NCBI GenBank assembly: GCA_000444245.1 | Contig: ATSW01000536.1 | Coordinates: 1-23,268 of the forward strand | Source of the DNA: Botryllus schlosseri | Lineage: Eukaryota; Chordata; Ascidiacea; Stolidobranchia; Styelidae | Reading direction: 5' to 3' | DNA length: 23,268 bases | Part shown: piece by piece, positions 1-10,215 of the stretch | Layout of the letters: the number at the start of each line of letters is the position of its first letter | Numbering within the stretch: the first letter of the stretch is position 1 | Position numbers and translations under genes: made by a program | The notes under the pieces: generated by a model | What the model saw: only the letters and a program-made list of their open reading frames with translations | What the model was told of the DNA's origin: nothing | Database searches by the model: none

Positions 1-43
1 GTGGCCCACCAGTGGGCCATGGCCCACCCTTTGAGAACCCCTG
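1..43. mobile_element. hAT-type transposon end, cut by window edge
   Basis: The stretch ends in TTTGAGAACCCCTG, so its outward-reading terminal repeat is CAGGGGTTCTCAAAGGGTGG. This form (CAGNGGTTCTCAA followed by a G/C-rich segment) is typical of hAT superfamily ends. The subterminal part contains TGGCCCAC (2-9) and GTGGGCCA (12-19), an 8-bp stem with a 2-base loop, followed by a further TGGCCCACC at 20-28. The expected 8-bp target duplication on this side would be ACTAGTGG (44-51), but its partner lies outside the window. It probably sits in an intron of the minus-strand gene. A family name cannot be given. Confidence 0.55.
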
Positions 44-522
44 ACTAGTGGGAATGTGATTGTACTACCATTACCGATGAGCATCAGCTTAACTCGACGC
101 AGCTTTGCAAAAAATAGAGCCACTGAACGTGAATCATCCACAGCTATGCATGCCGCTGAATTGCATGAGAATATGCAAAAGGGAAATTACTAGGACAAAT
201 CAATAAAACACATTTAGATTCCAATTTCCTCTGCGTTAAACAACAATGGGAACAAGCCGCATCATCGGCTTGCCGATTTCCGATAGGATTGTTTCAGATC
301 CGGTTTGGTTCATTAAAGCATTGCTTTGAATGTGAATTGAGAATACAATAACCATCATATAATGCAGAGGAAAATCAGGCAATAATTCTCAATAAGCAGA
401 GCCACATAGAAGCATAAAGATAGATAGATTATTACCATAGTACCAAATTTCAATATCAATTGTACTTGGAACTTGGAACTGCTAATAAAAGAAATATTCG
501 CTAGAAAGCTACATAGACTCAC

Positions 523-620
523 GTCATCAGTTGTGAAATAAGTGTATATCGGCGACATCATCTTGCACTTGATACATAATGATTGGAGTTCTTCCACGTT
601 TGTTTGCTTTTTGATAATAT
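523..620 (-). CDS. Exon 5 of the left gene
   Basis: The acceptor is CTTTGGTTCAG|ATATTATC and the donor is GAC|GTGAGT, the strongest in the gene. The 98 nt complete an Asn codon and leave in phase 0. The peptide includes IIKKQTNVEELQSLCIKCKM and ends MSPIYTYFTTDD. The CxxC pair is the only recognisable structural hint. The following exon is not identified in 1-522. Confidence 0.55.
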
Positions 621-3557
621 CTGAACCAAAGATTGTTGCTCGTGAATGAGAAGGCAGATGGACAAAAAAAGATAAGGCAAATTAGCGATGAAGTTGCGGT
701 GGTTTGATAAGGTCATATATTTTTGGAATGGGCAATTGGATTTATATCTACATGCTATTTGTGGGCATAAATCTCACGCAACTTTGTTAACTAGATGGTC
801 AGGACTAACAGTGGTGTGATTTGTCATAAAATTGCATCGTTGGTTGGAATAGAATCTAGAAATATTCAAGTTGCTAAATATTCTGTAAAACTACCTAGTA
901 CTTACACAATCAGGCACACGCATCACACACAGTTATTTCCATTCATCAAAATTGCCATCTTTCCCACACGTTGAAGACATCACAATGAGGATGTCAAACA
1001 AGATGTGTTCGAAGTAACATAGTAAATTTCTACCTAATTACTGTAGAAGCAGTGTGCCAATGCTACTTACAAGAAAGAACGAAATTTGCGAGAGAATTAC
1101 TAAAATAGTTTATAGAAACAGATTTGGTCTAGGTGCCAGTGTTGGAAGTTGCAAGAAGCACCACAGCACGAACATGTGACTAATGACAATGAAAATGGTG
1201 CAATTTTTGGGAGGATTATTCGTTACCATCGCACAGGGTCCCTATAACACAGTTGTCGTGGGGGTTTCACTTATTAAAGACATAGGCCTACAAACTTATC
1301 GAAACACTCTTTTCAACCTCGAATCTAAAACGACAAAGTGAGTAGTTTGGCTTCAAAAACGTGCAAGGTAAATGGAAGTAATATTAACCCCCGTGGGGTT
1401 AAAAAACATGCTCCAAGGTACACATTTCTGATGACTGGACTATTCATATTATTGACACAATCAGCACTGCCTTGTCTCTATAGCACTACTTCAAACTTCA
1501 GCATTAAATTGTGCGACAGTCAATGTAGACCAACCTTACCACGGCAGTGTGCTAAGGCCACACTCACAATGGCTTTATATCAATAAAGGCCTGATTATAA
1601 TTGCCATATCATCTGACCAAACAACGGATGGTCAATAGATATATATATATATACTACTATACTACTATTTATTCAGAGACACAACTCAATAGTTAAAGCC
1701 CAAAAACAAGTGAGGTCATACTTTCTGGATGGAAGAAAGACTACAAAAAACAATAAACTCATGTTTTTACTTGAACCCTGATCTTCAACTGAAGTGGAAC
1801 GTTCCATATATTCATCCTGTTCTTCTTTCTCGGAGTCAGCATCAGACTCTCTTTTAACAGTTCTAAAATGATAAATACAATCAAACCAACAGATAATAAC
1901 TGAACCTATTAAACTACAGCACACAATCCAAATGTGTCGCACATTTAGTAGGCTGAACACAATCAGCAGCACGCATAGGCTTACGAACAGACCAAACACA
2001 TGAAGAACGTGAACTAGACTTGTATTAGCATGATGTGGAATTAATCAGGAGTGGCAACACAGATAACAGATTTTGGTTGCATGAAATCATTGCTACACTG
2101 TAAGATTATGCAAACAGGCATGGGGATACTAAGCTAATTTCTTATGCATAGGTTACAATATTTTCGTTATGGAGAGGATAAATTCACATGAAAAGCATAC
2201 ATGCCAGTACTTCAAATAGCATTATCCACCTTCATAGAAAAAGAAGCTATTCAAGGCGAGCCATCTCGAGATAAATCACACCAGAGTAATATGGGAGTTT
2301 ATTCTGTGAAGAATGATGCCAGAGAAGCATCCCAAGACTGATTCTATTGCATCACATCGAAGTTACCCGACAGCACATACGACAGCACATACGTGACACG
2401 GTCATTTTGTCATGTTGTTGTCATGTTGCACTGTTGTAAACTTACAATTTTTCTATTTTGTCTGCCAATTCTTGCGCGCTTGGATTTTCTTTTTCTTCCG
2501 AGTTTTTGGCGCCCTTATCATCTGGTGCATCCTCAGCTGTGAATGAAATTCATCACATATATAAAATAAGTTCACCCTTGCATCGCATGCATGCCATCAG
2601 GAAATTTGCAATGGGGAACGGCGCCGACACTGAAAAAATCTAAGAAGCCAAGCAGAGTTTCAACTATAGTCATCAAGTCTGATGATAACTATACAGGCAA
2701 TTTCATGACAATCTTAAAATAAAAATTTTGATGAAGAATATCATGATCAACTCAACATAATTCCAGCAATTATGCAGCAAGCCTTGAGAGCGGACACCAT
2801 ACTATAATATGTTAATTTACAGAACGCCTGTAACAAAACAAAGATTTAACAATCAGCAATATGACTAGACAGAGTGAAACGCACATGAATCAACACAAGG
2901 AGAAAGGGTTGCAATCTTCACAGCCAACAGGAAAACATAACTTAAATATTTACTGAGACAACAGCCTCTACTATCAATATTTATCATACCTTCTTCGCCA
3001 GCTGACCACTTGGATGAGTTATTATCATCCTCTTCGTGTTTGAGCATTTCGCACAGCTTTTGCGTGCCCTCCTGAAAGTTAAATTCACAGTCAGAAAATT
3101 GGCATTATGCAGGCTTTAATATCACAGATAAGACACGTTAATTCCTATGAATGGGCACTGAGCAGTGATCAAGTGCATAACCTATTTCAAACAGCATTAA
3201 ATCTATTTTCATTCTGGCAAATACAATGGGATCGCATTGGAAAAGCCTTGCTTGAGCTGCTGTATTAGAAATTAGACGCCAATAGAATAAATAAATCAAC
3301 AATAATCATAAGGGTAACAAATCCTTGGGCAATGTTAATGTGGGATGATATTCTTACAAGCTTGAAGAGCTTAAGATACAGGAAGTTGGTCTCACAATAA
3401 CAATGCCAACGCAATTTCAATGAGCGCATGTAAGATACAAATAAAACAGTCAATTCCATGTGTATCCTTCAATAAGTACTTGAAAAACGGCTAATCAACA
3501 TGACTGTGACAGTACCTGAATATACCAATCAATCTCATCCCAATATCTGGTAGTCAT
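523..3557 (-). CDS. 5' part of an unrecognised five-exon-plus host gene
   Basis: I do not recognise this protein. Five minus-strand exons join with compatible phases (0,1,2,1,0): 3516-3557, 2990-3071, 2446-2536, 1771-1862 and 523-620. Together they make 405 nt, or 135 residues, with no stop. The N-terminus begins MTTRYWDEIDWYIQEGTQKL, an aromatic and amphipathic segment. Residues of roughly 25-110 are rich in Glu, Asp, Lys and Ser, which suggests a disordered acidic linker. Residues 115-135 include LCIKCKMM, a CxxC pair that might begin a zinc-binding site. Introns are 444, 453, 583 and 1150 bp with GT donors and AG acceptors. After exon 5 a strong GTGAGT donor closes the reading frame, so the rest is probably to the left. 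No stop-bearing final exon or polyadenylation signal was convincing. The ATG at 3557 has A at -3. The same frame stays open to an ATG at 3770, so a longer N-terminus cannot be excluded. Confidence 0.6.
1384..1402. repeat. Short perfect inverted repeat in intron
   Basis: TTAACCCC (1384-1391) and GGGGTTAA (1395-1402) form an 8-bp perfect stem with a 3-base loop inside an intron of the left gene. No role is apparent. Confidence 0.6.
1640..1668. repeat. AT microsatellite with ACTACTAT doublet
   Basis: An (AT)n run of about 13 bases is followed directly by two copies of ACTACTAT (1653-1660 and 1661-1668). It lies in the 1150-bp intron of the left gene. Confidence 0.8.
1771..1862 (-). CDS. Exon 4 of the left gene
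   Basis: The acceptor is TTATCATTTTAG|AACTG and the donor is CAA|GTAAAA. The 92 nt enter in phase 2 (completing Leu) and leave in phase 1. The peptide begins TVKRESDADSEKEEQDEYME and ends RSTSVEDQGS. It contains several Ser/Thr next to acidic residues, which could be casein kinase 2-type sites (inference). Confidence 0.6.
2368..2391. repeat. 12-bp tandem duplication
   Basis: CGACAGCACATA occurs twice head to tail (2368-2379 and 2380-2391). Just downstream, near 2408-2430, TGTCATGTTG also occurs twice. Both are in intron 3 of the left gene, close to its 5' splice site, and look like replication-slippage products. Confidence 0.75.
2446..2536 (-). CDS. Exon 3 of the left gene
   Basis: The acceptor follows a T-rich tract (TTTCATTCACAG) and the donor is ATT|GTAAGT. 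The 91 nt complete an Ala codon with exon 2 and leave in phase 2. The peptide reads EDAPDDKGAKNSEEKENPSA, then QELADKIEK. It is highly charged, low in hydrophobics, and probably disordered with a helical end. Confidence 0.6.
2990..3071 (-). CDS. Exon 2 of the left gene
   Basis: The acceptor is CTTTCAG|GAGGGC and the donor is GAAG|GTATGA. The 82 nt enter in phase 0 and leave in phase 1. The peptide starts EGTQKLCEMLKHEEDD and ends near KWSAGEE. An acidic run follows a possible short helix. Confidence 0.6.
3516..3557 (-). CDS. Exon 1 coding part of the left gene
   Basis: It encodes 14 residues, MTTRYWDEIDWYIQ, ending in phase 0 at CAG|GTACTG. The next exon continues smoothly with EGTQKLCEML. 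An in-frame open stretch upstream to 3770 (MHSVTLLLIVLY...) has a hydrophobic start and could be 5' UTR or an alternative N-terminus. I prefer the ATG at 3557 because its downstream composition is protein-like and the extension is not. Confidence 0.55.
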
Positions 3558-6500
3558 AATGCTTTGGATAGGCGTCGATATAAATCCAAATAAACTCGAA
3601 ATATGATATCGCGATAAGTATGATAGCGATCTTTGCCGTGATTCGGACTCCCGACAGTTGGGAAAGTATGTTTGTTGATAATATGGCAGTCTTTCGCTGA
3701 GAGTGTGCCAAAGTATGGCGGCCAATGGTGTCGAGTATAGAACGATTAGCAGCAACGTTACGCTATGCATGCTACGCCGAGTAGCGATGTGTATTGATCA
3801 CGCGTGCATTGGCAAAAGTTCCAAACGCAGGGTAATGTGGATATAAATAACTGAAAATGAACAAAGGGAAAACGACTCGTCAGAATCTATACTATAGACA
3901 GCTTACCATATTTCACTGCTACAGCACTGTACTCTCCGTTTACCCAAGCACTGCTTATGCCTTATTTATTACAACACAACCGGGATCCTTGTATCAGAAT
4001 ATCACTTGCAACATGATTTCATGAGTCTGCCTACTCCCCATTCTTCCGCGCAGTATTTATATCTCCGACGGGCCAGTATCAATCAACGGCCAAACACAAA
4101 GTAGAGCTGGTTGCGAATCCAGGAAACAACATATTTTCGACGTGACAAAGGCGATAACAAAATACGCCGCGTATCTCGTCTCGTTGTTGACGTCGCGACG
4201 GTCATTATTACGAAACTACACTGCATATGATGCGAGCCTACATAAATCCTGCATTAATACAGGCCTCGCACTTTATATTTTAGCGCGATGAGCGCGAATC
4301 TATGCTGACTAGGTTCGATTAAGTCGCGATTAGAAACGAGTTCCAGCAAAACACAACACGAAAACGTCGTCAGCACACCCTGCGGCAATTTGCTTTAGCA
4401 TGGCACACAATTCAAGACTCGTTTTCACAAATCATCTTAATATGTATTAAGGCACAACTTTCTCCCGCCGTTGCCGTCTAATAAATCTAATGATTGCGAT
4501 CTAATCTCATTCAATGATATACGTTCATTAAAACGGAAAAATCCGAATGTGCAGCGGAAAGACATACCGCGGTAATGAGTAATTAGTCTTCCGATTTACG
4601 TACGTTAAAATGCTTCTATAAAAAATCGAAGTATATCTGTACAGAATTACTGATGTCATCTATTGTTAAGTAATCGCGCAGTGGAAATAACAAAATATTT
4701 TTGCGCTTACAAACAGACTATAACGAAAGCGTTTGATTAAAAATATCACACGGCGTCGAAAATAAATCGAACATGGCCAGTGTGATACAATACGCTACGA
4801 AACTACATCGGAAACTAACAACAGGAATTCCCGAACAACAAGTTAACTGGACGGTGGACGAACGGAACTGCCAACATCGGAAACACAACAACAATAGCCC
4901 TAACTAACAAGCGATTGCAAGAGCTCTCGGGAGTTATTCGTTACGTTGTTTACCTGCTGACAAAGACAAGCGGCGATACAGCCCCTGCCGAATGTCACTC
5001 AAAATATCCCCGAGCATCTAGCGAACCCAAATCCCGCGTCCCAAGTTCATGAACATTATTGACGGGTCTCGCATTACTTGCAAGAGACGGGCGGCTTTAT
5101 CTGGGCGGAAATAAGCCGTGATGTGACAACTGTGATGTTTAGGCCTACTACCCAACGCAGACGGGGGAATAACGAAAACACTATGTCTGTCGACATTGCC
5201 AGTCGATCGCGACAGTTATAAATAAAACATGATTTGTTTGTTACAACGGCGAGTGTGCTTCAAGTGAGTTTACTTGTCCGTTTAAAATCGTGTCGTGTGT
5301 TGTCAGCGAAGTCGCGAGGCGAGTCTTGGTAGCGACCCGTGACGCGGTTTGAACAGTGATACAGATATATTTATACATAGAACGAGCACGAAAGATAAGT
5401 ATCGTGGCGCGCTGATACTTTAATTCCACAACAGTGGCATTCAAGAGGTTTTCATCTTACTATCTTCGCCTGAAAGTAGACTTTCGCAGGTAACTACGTG
5501 GAGAGCGGATTATGCAATCCCATCGTAGCATAATCGCAGCCCGGCTAATTATAAGGTCAGGGACTTCCAGTCTGCACTGGACATGGACATACGAACAAAC
5601 TACATAACTGAGCGGCTGCTGGAAAACCTACCATATTGGCTAGTTGGCTATCAGAGTTGAAGGAAACAAGCTTTAATCGCTAAATCTGATAGGCTTCAAG
5701 CTGTAAAGGGATCAACCAACAGCCCTAACACAAGGCGCCATGTCATCATAGGTATGGGTAGCAAACATTAAAATATTAATTTTGACAAGTGTTACTGAAA
5801 TTAGTGTCTTTGTATGAATTGCACATATTTTAACTTCGCATTTCGTGTTCACTCACGTCATAGTTCGTGACACTAAATTTCCTACTTTGCAAAGCCCTAG
5901 TTACAACCATCGCTGTCGGTTGAATCAATCTCGCATTCAAACTGCCTGGCGTCCATGGTAATGATAACGGGCACGGATTTGCCTGAATAACCGAACCATT
6001 TCAGAGAGTTGAACAGGCCATGCCGACTCACGCCACTACTCGTGTGTCTGGGAATCGTCTTAATCGTGATCATCATTGATCATCGATTGTCGCTCGTCGT
6101 GTCACGATTGTTGAATACTTGAACACACATTACACAGTCTCAACAGATATCGTAGCTTCGTGGCAGAACCGGACCACTAGAAAATTTTCATCTATTCTAA
6201 ATTAGATGAGAGTTAGAAAACCGACACACTCTTTGTGCCAAATGAGATTAGAATTAGAATTACTTTATTCGCAAAAAACTTGGGAACTGAATTACATTCC
6301 GAATTAGAATGAAATACAACAAAAGTCGCATCAGAGTCTAATTATCTCATTGTCAAAGTCTGCTTTATGATCCATATTTTAATGCGCCCGAGCTGATCGT
6401 ATAGTAGCGAGCGGTACTGTACGACCTGAATCGCTGGTCTCGCTATATCCGCCAAAGTCACTTGCCCACGGCGTAGTGTGTGGGGTTCTTCAGTTTCGGA

Positions 6501-6578
6501 GTTATTGCCACGGAATTGGGTGATGGTGCATCACCACGCGAGTACGTCGTAAAAAGTAACGACTAATACACAGTACTG
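3558..6578. other. Upstream/intergenic region, no gene seen
   Basis: This region lies upstream of the left gene and should contain its promoter. No TATA box or other core element could be placed with confidence. CpG becomes frequent from about 3600 on. AGGCCTA words occur here (near 5140) and elsewhere in the window (near 1283 and 18438). Short open frames are within chance expectation. Around 6240-6350, GAATTAGAAT-like words recur, suggesting a decayed simple repeat or element tail. Confidence 0.5.
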
Positions 6579-6591
6579 NNNATACACATNN
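6579..6591. other. Assembly ambiguity (Ns)
   Basis: Undetermined bases stand at 6579-6581 and 6590-6591, separated by eight called bases. They point to low-quality or polymorphic sequence, not a scaffold gap. Confidence 0.99.
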
Positions 6592-8660
6592 CTGCATGTG
6601 CTGAACATCGATGAAATAAGAATGCCACCAAAAGAGAACCATTAACCACAAGTCAGAAGAGAGCGTTCAATTCCCGATCCGGTATACACCGCTAACTTCA
6701 TGATATCGGTAGACAGTCAACGCGGCATTTACTAGAAATGCCAGACGTTTCATCGCACATCTAAACCAGAGAAATCACAATATATCGGTCCCTTCTATGA
6801 AATAGTCTGACGCGGACGCCGGTAGTGATTAAGGCTGAAAACTCCTGCTTTGAAGCATAGCCGGGCTGCGTTTTTCGACCCTGTGTGCCCTTTACATAGT
6901 ATTCTTGCTAGCACATCAAAAATTCTCTGAATCTGCACGTAGAACTTGGCCGACTAAATTCTAATTCGTCTGCGGATCAGAAATAGGGACCCAGGCTTTT
7001 GGTGGGTGCAAATTATGCCGCATGCCTCACAGCGATCAAGATGAACGCTACAAAGGTCGCACAATAATCGATGTGGTTAAAAAGTCACAACTGCCAAGCC
7101 TCGCGTCACAACCTCACCCAGAACCGCACACGACCACAGTCGTAATGGACACACGGTCGGTTAAAAGACTGCGTGAAACCGCGTTGCTGGTACGTAATAC
7201 CGCACTGCGCTAAAACTGGAATATTATCTATAACGCATCACAACTATACGCTGACGCTTTGCATCAAAACAAACCGCCACTTCTACGCGGAGGAAATCGA
7301 CTATTTGCTGACTAACGCATGCATCGGCCATCGGCAACTCGTTTCGTTTGCGCGTAAAGAGGAAAAAAACAAGACACGGTCCACTTTTGACAGTCTCAGC
7401 CTGACATGGGACAGCGACAAAAGACACCTCGCCAAATCTGGCATGTCATGTCCCGAGTGTGCACGTAATCACAAAAGCGTCATGACACGGCGTACAGTTA
7501 TTCACACGGCGTCCTTTCAGTTTGTCCTAATGACTCATGCCAGCCATAAGATCAACATCGGACTTCGTGCCAAAATCATAGGTCTGTTCTTTTCTCAATA
7601 GTTATCGCTCAATTGAAGAGGTAGATAAACTCCGTTTCTCGTAGCTTGTGGCGATATTGTTGGTGTTTCAAGACACCAATGCCAGATATCAATTTGGAAA
7701 ACAAAACGCAAAAAATCTACTAACGAAATTACAGTACCAGACGTGTGTCGATTAACGCTACAATGCAATCGACAACGATTACAGTTAAAACTATCTAATT
7801 GCGATCATAGTATCAACGGTCGACGTGCGTCGTGCATGAATCAAAAAAGTTCAGGCCCGAGCAGAGCGGTGCGCATCATCCTCCATCTGCGAGCTACCGG
7901 TACCCGTTGACGACGAGAAATACGGCAGGGCGACGGTTCTCTGAATCATAGCAGCACGTTCGCAGTCGTGTATTGAATATACATCAACCATGGCATGTGT
8001 AGTGTTATCAATTTGTTACGACGCAATTCACAAGCATAACTTAGATTGTGATCGAATCAACAGCGAGGTTTACAAATCCAGCGTTTCTACTAAAACTAAT
8101 TTGATATGTCGCACCACTCCTCGATCGAATCATATGTTCACTTGTTCAGTTTATGGGAGTTGCGTTTTTCGAAAACTAACACGTGGAGAAATCGATCTCT
8201 TACAAAGCAATCCATTACGACTACCCCACAACTGGTCCCTAGAATATACCAATGTTATCACCCGCTACCCGCAGATTAACCATACGTACTGTACATTTGC
8301 CCAGAAATTACAGATTTCATTTTCGGATATCTTCCCAAGTTAGATCTGGTAAGATTTCTTGGCGTCAGGTCGATTCAAGATTCAAATATCGCTTACTTTA
8401 GCCCTACACGTCCTGTGAGGAGATTCCGGAATCACGCGCTCAGATTCAACGTGATAGCACGAAAAAACGAGTCAATGTTTAAGCTGTTACTTGACGGACG
8501 GGACCCGGCATTGATTTGCGATGTCTAAGTAATCACGAGCTCACGCGACATCGAAGAACATTTCTACGAACTGGTTATGAACGCATAGTGGAGAAGTTAA
8601 ACAGATCTGATAACGGTTAATCGTCTCTGAAAGAGAAATGATATGTTACTAAGTAATGAT
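6592..8660. other. CpG-rich intergenic DNA, no supported gene
   Basis: The longest open frames of the window lie here (plus strand, 7173-7601 and 7990-8343). In about 46,000 six-frame codons, a few frames of this length are expected by chance. Neither shows a recognisable domain, biased composition or flanking splice signals. The second has a good start context (CAACCATGG), which alone is weak evidence. Confidence 0.5.
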
Positions 8661-8666
8661 TAGTCT

Positions 8667-8790
8667 AGGGATGGTGTGAACGCGAGGTTTACGTTCGCGT
8701 TCTGTGTTTGAACCTCAGAAATTTAGCGGTTTACGTTCAAACGAACCTTGGTAGGTTCCGGACTGTGAACCTTTTTCATATATTACAATT
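8667..8790. mobile_element. Possible hAT-like MITE end
   Basis: The segment starts TAGGGATGGTGTGAACGCG, resembling hAT terminal repeats of the TAGGGATGGG type. Next come inverted GAACGCG (8678-8684) and CGCGTTC (8696-8702), then several GAACC/GGTTC words. The opposite end and target duplication were not found, so this is probably a truncated or decayed copy. Confidence 0.3.
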
Positions 8791-9499
8791 TCCACATCGT
8801 TATAATATCTTTGGTTAAACTTTATTGCATTTCAACTGCGGGCCCACTACACGCATGGTGCTGGCAACTTAAAAACAACACTATACGAGCATGCACCTTG
8901 ACAATCTCAAAAATTTTACTCGCTTTGTTACAAAACTTTGCTCGAATATTTAGTGACTCTCTGCTGCGAGCTTGACCCGCAATCACACAACATCAAGAGC
9001 GAAATACAATACATGTAGGTAGTCAGCGAATGATGCTTATTCAACCAATCAATGGAATTGATATTGTCTGATGTAAAAAATCTATCAGGCGTACGGCGTC
9101 AATCTTGATTTCATATGTTTATTGTATCATAAAAACCAACTCCATGCGATTGGGGTGTTGTCTACTGCTGTATAACTTGTTAATGGGTTAATATCGGTAG
9201 CAAGTATAGAAACCCGTTTTACACTCAGGTCAATATCAACGTAGCAATACTCAGACGCCGAATACATTGTCCGGTCGGGCCTAGACCGTTAAAGGCGTAA
9301 GCTTACATTCCCTTGCAAGTCCAAGAAATTGTTAGCAAAGCGACGGAAGATATTGATTTTATGGGGTTATTGTATCATTTGATTGACCTAGTTAATACGT
9401 TTGGAGACGTTTAAAACATCAATATGTACTGCAGCATTGTGACATTATGTGGCCCGAGTCGTCGCTATAAGTTTCGTTAACATTAATATAGGCCAGGGC

Positions 9500-9511
9500 C
9501 CAGGGGTTCTC
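9500..9511. mobile_element. Possible hAT-like terminus
   Basis: CAGGGGTTCTCA matches the first 12 bases of the hAT end at the left edge of the window. It is followed by CGG instead of AAGG. No partner end or target duplication is visible, so it may be a solo remnant or coincidence. Confidence 0.25.
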
Positions 9512-9622
9512 ACGGATTTCATTGCATGCAACGGGATTCACAAGTCACGCTGCTTCTGATATACCAGAATTGATCAGTACAAGGAATACCAATAGCCGCA
9601 TGAAACAGCTATTTCAGTATTA
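9511..9622 (+). repeat. Diverged direct repeat, copy 1
   Basis: This copy aligns with 10104-10215 at a constant offset of about 593 bases. Shared blocks include TTTCATT, GGATTC, CAGTACA followed one base later by GGAATA, and CCGCATGAAAC. Identity looks like about 65-75 percent by eye. The pair brackets a foldback and a tRNA-like sequence. It may be two ends or two copies of an old element; the family is unknown. Confidence 0.65.
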
Positions 9623-9690
9623 GAAAACATCGCATCTTGCTACCGGAACTGTTACAATTACCGTACCGGAAGGAATGGACGTAGATTATG

Positions 9691-9806
9691 TTTGTCCTCG
9701 ATGTTTTTGCGGCATATGCACCAACTCATGATATAAACATATTACATACACAAGATCTGTGCATCTGCATACCATGAGTGAATGATGTGCATATGCCGCT
9801 GGACAA
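9691..9806. repeat. Foldback structure (imperfect inverted repeat)
   Basis: GCGGCATATGCAC (9709-9721) pairs perfectly with GTGCATATGCCGC (9787-9799). Inner CTCATG (9725-9730) pairs with CATGAG (9773-9778). Outer TTGTCC pairs with GGACAA. The whole could fold into a long interrupted hairpin, as in foldback or MITE-type elements. No target duplication was found. Confidence 0.6.
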
Positions 9807-9921
9807 GGAAGGTGCAGAAATACCCGTGTACGGCTTTCAAAGTCTTGCACCACCCCTCCATGCTATCCCAATATTGCATGAGCGCCAAGCGGGGAAGTCA
9901 TGGATACCAGTGTTACTAATC

Positions 9922-10010
9922 AGGTCTTCGGTCTGACCCGGTCGGGGTTCGAACCCACGACCTACCGATCAAGAAGCCGGACCCTTCACCATTACGCTAT
10001 CTTGGCGGTC
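9922..10010 (-). repeat. tRNA-like sequence, SINE head or tRNA pseudogene
   Basis: Read on the minus strand it has an A box TAGCGTAATGG (9989-9999) and a B box GGTTCGAACCC (9945-9955) at tRNA spacing. It begins GACCGCC and ends CCGGGTC, so only about four acceptor pairs remain. The anticodon loop is roughly TTCTTGA (Lys CTT-like) on a poorly paired stem. It therefore looks like a degenerate tRNA-derived SINE or pseudogene, not a working tRNA. The A box nearly equals that of the plus-strand SINE near 20960, which favours the SINE reading. Confidence 0.6.
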
Positions 10011-10103
10011 GAATTGCAATACTTGGATCAATGTGACCTGCCCTATTAAAATCGAAATAGGGATCTGTCAAGATATGCAAAACACCGAACTGGACAGAGA
10101 TTT

Positions 10104-10215
10104 CAGGGTTTTCATTACCATGTAACTACGGATTCCTCAAGTCATCCTACTTGTGAAACGGCGAAGGTAAACAGTACATGGAATATCAGTGACCGCATGA
10201 AACTGCTGTCACTTG
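10104..10215 (+). repeat. Diverged direct repeat, copy 2
   Basis: This is the partner of 9511-9622, in the same orientation, with shared blocks ending in CCGCATGAAAC. It lies just past the tRNA-like sequence. Confidence 0.65.

Noticed and set aside
241-350. Possible final exon of the left gene on the minus strand (SETILSEIGKPMMRLVPIVV then stop)
   Set aside because: No acceptor gives the required phase after exon 5 with a believable pyrimidine tract.
3558-3770. In-frame N-terminal extension of the left gene (MHSVTLLLIVLY...)
   Set aside because: The frame is open and hydrophobic at its start, but composition changes abruptly at the ATG at 3557. Treated as probable 5' UTR.
4312-4322. B-box-like GGTTCGATT
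   Set aside because: No good A box at tRNA spacing and no tRNA fold.
7173-7601. 142-codon open frame, plus strand
   Set aside because: About one frame of this length is expected by chance in the window. It has no domain or composition bias, and it overlaps an equally open frame on the other strand.
7990-8343. 117-codon open frame with good start context (CAACCATGG)
   Set aside because: The length is within chance and no motif is recognised. A start context alone is not evidence of a gene.
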